In this document: piece after piece, positions 14,586 through 20,101 of the stretch
Layout: every line of letters starts with the position of its first letter
How positions within the stretch are numbered: the first letter of the stretch is position 1
Assembly (NCBI GenBank): GCA_030666935.1
Contig: DAOUWX010000012.1
Span: forward strand, 1 to 20,101
Reading direction: 5' to 3'
DNA: 20,101 nucleotides
DNA from: Atribacterota bacterium
GTDB lineage: Bacteria > Atribacterota > Phoenicimicrobiia > Phoenicimicrobiales > Phoenicimicrobiaceae
Notes under the pieces: generated by a model
What the model was told of the DNA's origin: nothing
The model's input: the letters and a program-made list of their open reading frames with translations, nothing else
Database searches by the model: none
Program-made: the position numbers and the translations under genes

Positions 14586-16074
14586 ACAAAGTATTTTGCA
14601 GTTATTTGATAAGCATTATAGTGATAGATATGAGACCTATCCATCTTCTATAAAATCAGAGAAAGATAATTATTTTTTCTTAATTAAAGATAATCAGGAA
14701 AAATATTTAGCTGTAGTTGGTAAACCTGAAAAAGTAAAAAAATTTGGAAATAATGCACCGGAAGAGAAAAGAATATATAAAAATGAGCTGACAATAAAGA
14801 TATGCTATTTAAATCACTATAATCTCAAACTGCTGCGAGAAATATTTCCTCACCTTAATCCTTCTTTTTGCGGCCTTCGAGCTTCATTTGGTACCGGAGA
14901 TCGATTGGGGATAGCTACTCCAGCTCATATTCAGGCTTTCCAAGGTAAAGATATTTTCCCTGTTTTAGCCCAACAATCGGTAAGAGAGATGGCTCGAACT
15001 GAAAGAAATTGGCAGAAAGTATTAGATGATGCGATCTGGGGATGTTTTGAGGCAGGTTACATTGGTCCTTTTGGGGCCGATGCAGATCATGTAAAAGAAA
15101 TTAAGGAGTTAAAAGAAGCAGTAGATTGCGGCTTCACTATGTTTACTTTAGACCCTTCTGATTTTATCAGAAATGATACTGAAAGGCTAAGCAAAAAAGA
15201 ATTAGAACAACTTAATAATCAAATTTCTAATGGTAAAGAAATAGAAAATTTATATTTAAATAAGAAGTATAAAATCGATGAGCAAGAATTAATATTCGAT
15301 GGGGAATCATTGAAAGAAATTATACTTACTTATTCCGAAGCCTTAAATCATGTGATGGAATGTTGTGAATTTTTAAAGGATTACAAAAAGGATAAATTTG
15401 ATTTAGAAATATCTGTGGACGAAACTCCTACTGTTACTTCTCCATTGGCTCATCTATTTATCGTTCTGGAACTTCAAAGAAGAGGGGTAGATTTTCAGAA
15501 TTTAGCCCTTCATTTTTTGGGGGATTGGCAAAAGGGAATAGAGTATATAGGAAATATAGATGAATTTGCTAAGGAATTTTCTTTACACACAGATATTGCT
15601 AAAAATATTGGAGGATACAAACTTTCCCTTCATACCGGGAGTGATAAGTTTTCTGTTTATCCTATTTTTTCCCAGGAGACAGATGGTCTTTGCCATATAA
15701 AAACTGCCGGGACCAGCTGGTTAGAGGAAACAAAAGTGGTTGCCATGAAAGACCCAGAACTTTATCGGGAGATTCATCGTTTTGCTTTAGAGAATTTCGA
15801 AAAAGACAGAGCATCTTATAATTTAACTACTGACCTTTCCCGAATTCCAAATATAGACGAACTTTCTGATGAACAATTAGTTGATTTTTTTGATAAGATA
15901 GATTCTCGGCAGCTTATCCACATAACCTATGGTTCTATTCTAAAGGCAAAGGATAACGAAGGAAAATATATCTTTAAAGATAGAATTTATAAAGTTTTGT
16001 TTCAGTATGAAGAAGACCATTATCGGGAACTTTCTAATCATATTAAAAGACACCTAGAACTTTTAAGGACATAA
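14578..16074 (+). CDS. uxaE: Tagaturonate epimerase (D-tagaturonate/D-fructuronate 3-epimerase)
   Basis: UxaE converts D-tagaturonate to D-fructuronate, the enzyme first described as T. maritima TM0440. The 498-residue protein carries the conserved segments I recall from that family: GLRASFGTGDRLGIATPAH (99-117), AQQSVREM, FGADADHVK (165-173), MFTLDPSDFIRN, ISVDETPTVTSPLAH (278-292), LSLHTGSDKFSVYP (349-362) and HIKTAGTSWLEE. The Asp and His residues in these are likely metal or substrate ligands. It starts inside the end of uxaC with a strong RBS (AAAGGAG). It allows both galacturonate (through UxaC) and inositol (through IolO) to reach fructuronate without tagaturonate reductase and altronate dehydratase, which I do not see here. 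Confidence 0.93.
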   Translation: MNKQSILQLFDKHYSDRYETYPSSIKSEKDNYFFLIKDNQEKYLAVVGKPEKVKKFGNNAPEEKRIYKNELTIKICYLNHYNLKLLREIFPHLNPSFCGLRASFGTGDRLGIATPAHIQAFQGKDIFPVLAQQSVREMARTERNWQKVLDDAIWGCFEAGYIGPFGADADHVKEIKELKEAVDCGFTMFTLDPSDFIRNDTERLSKKELEQLNNQISNGKEIENLYLNKKYKIDEQELIFDGESLKEIILTYSEALNHVMECCEFLKDYKKDKFDLEISVDETPTVTSPLAHLFIVLELQRRGVDFQNLALHFLGDWQKGIEYIGNIDEFAKEFSLHTDIAKNIGGYKLSLHTGSDKFSVYPIFSQETDGLCHIKTAGTSWLEETKVVAMKDPELYREIHRFALENFEKDRASYNLTTDLSRIPNIDELSDEQLVDFFDKIDSRQLIHITYGSILKAKDNEGKYIFKDRIYKVLFQYEEDHYRELSNHIKRHLELLRT

Positions 16075-16087
16075 GCTTTGTTATTTG

Positions 16088-16323
16088 GTTAGCTAATTAC
16101 TTGGTTAATTGGTTTTATATAAAAAAACAAAAAACAAAAAAACTGATTTTGCATATTGCATCTTATATATTAGTGTAAAGAGGATAGATTTAAAAAAAAA
16201 TTTACAATGCTCTATTTACAAATGATTCTAAATTATAATTTTTACTTAACTAATTGATTTAACTTGTTGTTTAAAGTCTGTTTTAACTAACTAACTAACC
16301 AGGTAACCAACTAACTAGCTAAC
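16088..16323. repeat. MITE-like element with 27-base imperfect terminal inverted repeats
   Basis: 16088-16114 (GTTAGCTAATTACTTGG and following) and 16297-16323 (ending ACTAACTAGCTAAC) are inverted copies agreeing at 23 of 27 positions. They frame a 182-base AT-rich core without any open frame of note. The right end also holds a short (CTAA)n-type run (16284-16300). It fills almost the whole gap between uxaE and uxuB. No transposase is present and I could not define a target-site duplication. It could be a miniature mobile element or a large hairpin that insulates transcription units. Confidence 0.5.
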
Positions 16324-16383
16324 TTTATATATTAGTTATTTATAAAACTATCGAATTTGAGAATAGTAAGAAGGAGGGTATCA

Positions 16384-17208
16384 ATGAGAGAAATTTTAGA
16401 GATGTTTAGTTTAGAAGGAAAAACAGTAGTAATTACCGGTGGTGCTGGGGTTTTAGGTTCTGCTATTGCTCGAGGGCTGGGTAAAGTGGGAGCCAAGATA
16501 GCCCTATGTGATATTGTAAATGCTGAAAAGGTTGCTCAAGAATTAAAATCAGAAGGGATAGAAGCTAAAGGTTATTATATAAATGTAATGGATATAGAAA
16601 AAATACAATCCTGCAGAGATGAAGTAATTAAAGATTTTGGTAAAGCAGATATCCTGCTTAATGCAGCCGGAGGGAATACAAAAGGGGCGACTACTTCGGA
16701 AGAATTAAAATTTTTTGATCTTCCTCTTTCAGCTTTAGAGAAAGTGATTGGGCTTAACCTATTCGGAGGAGCAATTCTTCCTTCTCAGGTTTTTGGAAAG
16801 GATATGGTAAAAAATCAGAATGGTGGGTCTATTATAAATATTTCGTCTATGAACGCCTTTCGTCCGCTTACCAGAATTCCCGGATATTCCGCCGCTAAAG
16901 CAGCGGTGAGTAATTTTACCCAGTGGTTAGCAGTTCATTTCGCACAGGAATATAATAAAAAATTAAGGGTCAATGCAATTGCTCCGGGATTTTTTCTTAC
17001 TACCCAAAATCGTTTTTTACTTACTAATGAGGATGGTAGTTTAACGCCTAGAGGTAAAACTATAATCGCTCACACTCCTATGGATAAATTTGGTGACCCG
17101 GAAGATTTAATCGGAACATGTGTCTGGTTGGCCTCTGATGCAGCAAAATTTGTTACCGGAATCATTGTTCCTGTAGACGGAGGGTTTAGTGCATTTTCGG
17201 GAGTCTAA
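16384..17208 (+). CDS. uxuB: SDR-family D-mannonate oxidoreductase (fructuronate reductase)
   Basis: It reduces D-fructuronate to D-mannonate with NAD(P)H. The 274-residue short-chain dehydrogenase has the nucleotide motif TGGAGVLG (18-25), NAAGG (93-97), catalytic S155, Y168 and K172 (YSAAK) and the C-terminal VDGGFSAFSGV. SMNAFRPLTRIPGYSAAKAA and IAPGFFLTTQNRFLLT agree with my memory of Bacillus UxuB (YjmF), which is an SDR rather than the E. coli long-chain type. I chose ATG 16384, seven bases after AAGGAGG (16371-16377). An in-frame TTG at 16357 would place the RBS inside the gene. Position after uxaC-uxaE completes the path from uronates to mannonate. A mannitol or other polyol SDR is the main alternative. 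Confidence 0.9.
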   Translation: MREILEMFSLEGKTVVITGGAGVLGSAIARGLGKVGAKIALCDIVNAEKVAQELKSEGIEAKGYYINVMDIEKIQSCRDEVIKDFGKADILLNAAGGNTKGATTSEELKFFDLPLSALEKVIGLNLFGGAILPSQVFGKDMVKNQNGGSIINISSMNAFRPLTRIPGYSAAKAAVSNFTQWLAVHFAQEYNKKLRVNAIAPGFFLTTQNRFLLTNEDGSLTPRGKTIIAHTPMDKFGDPEDLIGTCVWLASDAAKFVTGIIVPVDGGFSAFSGV

Positions 17209-17210
17209 AT

Positions 17211-17250
17211 TAGTATACAGTATGTAGTATATGGTATATAGTGAAGAGAA
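17211..17250. repeat. TATAGT-type repeat directly after the uxuB stop
   Basis: Degenerate units (AGTATACAGTATGTAGTATA, then TGGTATATAGTGAAGAG) begin two bases after the uxuB stop codon. The last part is nearly identical to the repeat after gnd at 18883-18920, and TATAGTGAATAG after iolN (5366-5377) is a shorter relative. This is a dispersed low-complexity repeat placed at gene ends. Downstream, at 17259-17285, there is a short run of GCAAGATGCAAGGTGCGAG-type units. Confidence 0.5.
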
Positions 17251-17315
17251 AAAGAAGTTGCAAGATGCAAGGTGCGAGTTACAAGTAGAGATATATTACA
17301 TAACACCGCCATTAT

Positions 17316-17341
17316 GTAGAGGCACAGCGTACCGTGTTTCC
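17316..17341. repeat. Short palindromic repeat (GTAGAGGCACAGCGTACCGTGTTTCC)
   Basis: An imperfect palindrome of the dispersed GTAGGGGCAC...GTGCCCC hairpin type, with CACAG facing CCGTG around CGTA. It appears to be a decayed relative of the unit at 5461-5489. It lies in the gap between uxuB and gnd. Confidence 0.4.
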
Positions 17342-17396
17342 TTGTACTTGATGCCAAGACTATTCACTAATGACTAAGTAAGGAGGAAAAAGATAA

Positions 17397-18881
17397 ATGA
17401 AAAACCAAAATATTGGATTGATTGGCTTAGGAGTGATGGGCCAGAATTTAATTTTAAATATGGAGGATAAGGGTTATTCTGTAGCAGTTTATAATAGAAC
17501 TAGGGAAAAAACAGAAGATTTTGCCAAAGGTGCAGCTAAAAGCAAAAATATATTACCCACTTATTCTTTAGAAGAATTTATAAATTCTTTAGAAACTCCA
17601 CGTAAGGTAATTTTATTGGTAAAACAAGGAAAACCCGTTGATGGTTTTATCGTAAAACTCATTCCTCTATTAGATAAAGGTGACTTGATTATTGATGCGG
17701 GTAATTCTTATTTCAAAGATACGATAAGACGTAATAAAGAGTTAAATGATTTAGGATTATTGTTTATCGGTACAGGCATTTCAGGAGGAGAAGAAGGAGC
17801 TTTGAAAGGGCCGGCTATAATGCCTGGCGGGCAGAAAGAGGCTTATGCTTTGGTAGAAGATATATTTAAAAAGATTGCAGCTAAAGCTTATGATGGTGTT
17901 CCCTGTGTATCCTATATTGGTCCAGATGGAGCTGGCCATTTTGTAAAGATGGTCCATAATGGTATCGAATATGGAGATATGCAGTTAATTGGAGAATGTG
18001 TTTGGGTATTTAAAAATGCTTTAGATATGAATTCGGAAGAGATTGCTCATATTATGACTAGCTGGGATAGTGATGATAACGTACTTCGATCTTATCTGAT
18101 AGAAATAACTGGTGAAAGCATGAAAGAGAAAGACAAAAAAAGTGATGAGTATCTGGTTGACCTAACAGCTGATATTACCAGGATGAAAGGTACGGGCACC
18201 TGGACCGTACAAAGTGCTTTGGAATTGTTAGTTCCTATTCCTACTATTACTGCTGCGGTCTTTTCTCGGGAAATGTCTCAAGATAAAAATTTGAGATTGA
18301 AAGTATCAAGAAAATTGTCTACTTTCAAGGAAAAATATGTGGGAGAAAAAAAACAGTTTATCGAAATTGCCCATGATGCCCTGTATCTTGCAAAGATTTC
18401 CTCTTATGCCCAGGGTATGGCTTTGTTACAGGCTGCTTCCAAGGAATATAAATGGAACCTTAATTTAGGAGAGATTGTTAAAGGATGGCGAAGTGGGTGT
18501 ATAATTCGGGCACAATTTTTGGATGAAGTTACCAAGGCTTATGAAAAAAATTCAGAAATACCCAATCTTTTAACTGCACCTCGATTTACTGAAGTAGTTA
18601 AACAAGATCTTAATAAATTAGCCAACTTTATCGAAATTGCTCATTGGGTAAAAGTACCTGCACCAGCCATGGGTAATGCTTTTGACTATATTCTCCAACT
18701 GGCCAGTCCGGTTATGGTATCTGCTCAGGTATCAGCCCTACAACGAGATTATTTTGGGGCACATGGTTATTTTAAATTAAAAGGGATAAACAATCCGGAA
18801 GTTATGGCTACCCCGGAGGGAAAGATTAAAGAGTTTCATACCGAATGGATGCTCCCCGGACGACCGGAAGAGGAAATTTAA
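17397..18881 (+). CDS. gnd: 6-Phosphogluconate dehydrogenase, decarboxylating
   Basis: Gnd oxidises and decarboxylates 6-phosphogluconate to ribulose 5-phosphate, CO2 and NADPH. The 494-residue length matches the long homodimeric form. The N-terminal Rossmann motif GLIGLGVMGQNL (8-19) is followed by NRT (R34), which favours NADP. The substrate site shows GTGISGGEEGALKGPAIMPGG (125-145) and K184/N188/E191 in HFVKMVHNGIEYGDM, where K184 is the general base. The C-terminal tail with DYFGAHGYF and the final FHTEW is intact. The RBS AAGGAGG is ten bases before the ATG. In T. maritima gnd also lies near uxaE, as I recall. Here it sits between uxuB and a LarA homologue, suggesting that gluconate is an intermediate of this pathway rather than a housekeeping pentose phosphate role. 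Confidence 0.96.
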   Translation: MKNQNIGLIGLGVMGQNLILNMEDKGYSVAVYNRTREKTEDFAKGAAKSKNILPTYSLEEFINSLETPRKVILLVKQGKPVDGFIVKLIPLLDKGDLIIDAGNSYFKDTIRRNKELNDLGLLFIGTGISGGEEGALKGPAIMPGGQKEAYALVEDIFKKIAAKAYDGVPCVSYIGPDGAGHFVKMVHNGIEYGDMQLIGECVWVFKNALDMNSEEIAHIMTSWDSDDNVLRSYLIEITGESMKEKDKKSDEYLVDLTADITRMKGTGTWTVQSALELLVPIPTITAAVFSREMSQDKNLRLKVSRKLSTFKEKYVGEKKQFIEIAHDALYLAKISSYAQGMALLQAASKEYKWNLNLGEIVKGWRSGCIIRAQFLDEVTKAYEKNSEIPNLLTAPRFTEVVKQDLNKLANFIEIAHWVKVPAPAMGNAFDYILQLASPVMVSAQVSALQRDYFGAHGYFKLKGINNPEVMATPEGKIKEFHTEWMLPGRPEEEI

Positions 18882-18882
18882 A

Positions 18883-18953
18883 TAGTATATAGTCGATAGT
18901 ATATAGTATATAGTGAAGAAAATAGAAGTCAGGAGCCAGAATTCTAAATTCTG
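18883..18953. repeat. TATAGT-type repeat plus hairpin after gnd
   Basis: Units AGTATATAGTCGATAGTATA and TAGTATATAGTGAAGAA start two bases after the gnd stop and match the repeat after uxuB. Then CAGAATT (18937-18943) and AATTCTG (18947-18953) form a perfect 7-base stem around CTA. CCAGAA (18936-18941) can alternatively pair with TTCTGG (18963-18968). No T-run follows, so a terminator role is uncertain. Confidence 0.45.
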
Positions 18954-19030
18954 ATTACTAACTTCTGGATACCAGAATAGTTGTAAAGATAAAAAAATAT
19001 TTAATGATGGTTTTGTGAGGTAATAAAAAA

Positions 19031-20101
19031 TTGCTATCAATTGAAAATCTCCAGGGAGAATTAATAGAAGAACAATTAGGAGAAATTATAAAGGAAAGCC
19101 TGAAAGATTTTAGCTCTGTAAAAAAAGTTCTTTTAATTCATCCTGATTACACCAGAACCGATTTTAGCGATAAATTAATTCCCCTTATCTATCAAGAATT
19201 AAAAAATAAAGGAATGGAACAAATTGATTCATTAAATGCGGGCGGTACCCACCGAGCAATGACTACAGAGGAGATTCGGAGCAAGTTGGGACTTCCCAAT
19301 CAGATTAATTTTACTCATTTTTACAATCATGAATATAACGACCCTCAACATCTGGTAACTGTGGGGGAGATTCCCGCTTCTTTTGTAGCGGAAAAAACTC
19401 AAGGAGAGCTTTCTCGGTCTATTCCGGTAGTGGTAAATAAATTAATTACCGAAGATTATGATTTGATTGTTGCCTTAAGTGGGACTCTACCTCATGAAGC
19501 TGCTGGTTATGCGGGGGGATTGAAAGTCTTTTTCCCGGGTATTTCTGGTCCGGAGGTAATAGATTTACTCCACTGGGCAGCGGTGCTTATCGGTATTCCT
19601 CGGATTATCGGCACCGTTGATAATCCTGCCCGGGACGTTATAAACCAAGGTTCTTCTTATATATTTGACCAGATAAAAGCACCAACAATTTCTTTTAATA
19701 TGGCCTTCGAGGAAAAAGAACATCAGGTGGTACTAAAAGGCCTATATGTTGGTGTAGGATTCAATGGTTTTATCGAGGCCTATATACAAGCAGCAAAGGC
19801 AAGTTCTCAACTCCACGTAATTTATTTAGATAAACCTCTCAAAGTCGCTGTTCAGGTCATTGATAAAAATTATGATGAAATTTGGACTGCCGGGAAGGGT
19901 TCTTATAAATTGCAGAGCCCGGGAGTAATGGCCCCGGGAGGAGAGATCATCATCTATGCCCCTCACATCAAGTGTTTTCATTCCCGTTCGGAGATGGATC
20001 TTGCCTTAAGGCAAATAGGTTATCATTGTAAAAATTATGTAAAGGAATATTTAGAATCAAATCCTGAGTTTAGTAAAAATATTACTGCTCATGTGATAAA
20101 T
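19031..20101 (+). CDS. LarA-superfamily nickel-pincer racemase/epimerase, 3' end outside window
   Basis: LarA-superfamily enzymes invert the C2 hydroxyl of 2-hydroxy acids with a nickel-pincer nucleotide. The 357 visible codons show the N-terminal domain with HPDYTR (37-42) and GGTHRAMT (71-78, H74), and the cofactor region HEAAGYAGGLKVFFPGISG, where H155 and K165 match the catalytic His and the cofactor-bound Lys of lactate racemase, plus H181 as a likely nickel ligand. A Rossmann-like second domain follows from about residue 270. The start is TTG 19031, nine bases after GAGGT, with an in-frame stop at 19016. Full-length members have about 420-430 residues, so roughly 65 are missing. Known superfamily activities include lactate, malate and phenyllactate racemases and a D-gluconate 2-epimerase. 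Next to gnd and uxuB, mannonate/gluconate epimerisation is the attractive guess. The larB/C/E cofactor genes are not in view. Confidence 0.88.
   Translation, partial: MLSIENLQGELIEEQLGEIIKESLKDFSSVKKVLLIHPDYTRTDFSDKLIPLIYQELKNKGMEQIDSLNAGGTHRAMTTEEIRSKLGLPNQINFTHFYNHEYNDPQHLVTVGEIPASFVAEKTQGELSRSIPVVVNKLITEDYDLIVALSGTLPHEAAGYAGGLKVFFPGISGPEVIDLLHWAAVLIGIPRIIGTVDNPARDVINQGSSYIFDQIKAPTISFNMAFEEKEHQVVLKGLYVGVGFNGFIEAYIQAAKASSQLHVIYLDKPLKVAVQVIDKNYDEIWTAGKGSYKLQSPGVMAPGGEIIIYAPHIKCFHSRSEMDLALRQIGYHCKNYVKEYLESNPEFSKNITAHVIN

Noticed and set aside
16284..16323. CRISPR-like short repeats (ACTAACTAACTAACC)
   Set aside because: Simple four-base tandem units with no spacers and no cas genes nearby.
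16357..16383. In-frame TTG start giving nine extra residues for the SDR gene
   Set aside because: The AAGGAGG site lies inside this extension and is ideally placed for ATG 16384.

Overview
The window is AT-rich bacterial DNA, roughly one third G+C by eye. Every gene I can support lies on the + strand, and most are preceded by a strong AGGAGG-type ribosome binding site. The catabolic enzymes resemble, as I remember them, the Thermotoga maritima proteins IolM, IolN, IolO and UxaE. The intergenic spacers, however, are full of short palindromic and TATAGT-type repeats of the kind seen in uncultured anaerobes such as Atribacterota. My best guess is a fermentative anaerobe of that sort or a Thermotogota relative. 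The taxonomic placement is inference.

Layout. (1) 1-868: the tail of an ABC transporter ATPase (TOBE domain) and a metallo-beta-lactamase-fold hydrolase, probably the end of an upstream operon. (2) 932-6528: a myo-inositol module made of iolG, a LacI-family regulator, iolM, iolN and, after a 348-base repeat-filled gap, iolO. (3) 6849-12789: a TIM-barrel isomerase/epimerase of unknown substrate, then a ferric/hexose-phosphate-type ABC importer (binding protein, ATPase, fused double permease) and a NagB-type deaminase. (4) 13128-17208: uronate isomerase (uxaC) overlapping tagaturonate epimerase (uxaE), a 236-base element with imperfect terminal inverted repeats, and an SDR-type fructuronate reductase/mannonate oxidoreductase (uxuB). 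(5) 17397-20101: 6-phosphogluconate dehydrogenase (gnd), then the first 357 codons of a LarA-superfamily nickel-pincer racemase/epimerase that runs off the end.

How it fits together. From the known Thermotoga route: myo-inositol -> scyllo-inosose (IolG) -> diketo-inositol (IolM) -> 5-keto-L-gluconate (IolN) -> D-tagaturonate (IolO) -> D-fructuronate (UxaE) -> D-mannonate (UxuB). UxaC feeds galacturonate and glucuronate into the same two keto-uronates. The usual exit, mannonate dehydratase to KDG, is not visible here. Instead gnd and a LarA homologue follow. This suggests that LarA is a C2 epimerase turning D-mannonate into D-gluconate, which after phosphorylation by a gluconokinase (not in the window) would go through Gnd to ribulose 5-phosphate. 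That link is the most interesting hypothesis in the window and is untested. I saw no RNA genes, CRISPR arrays or transposase genes.
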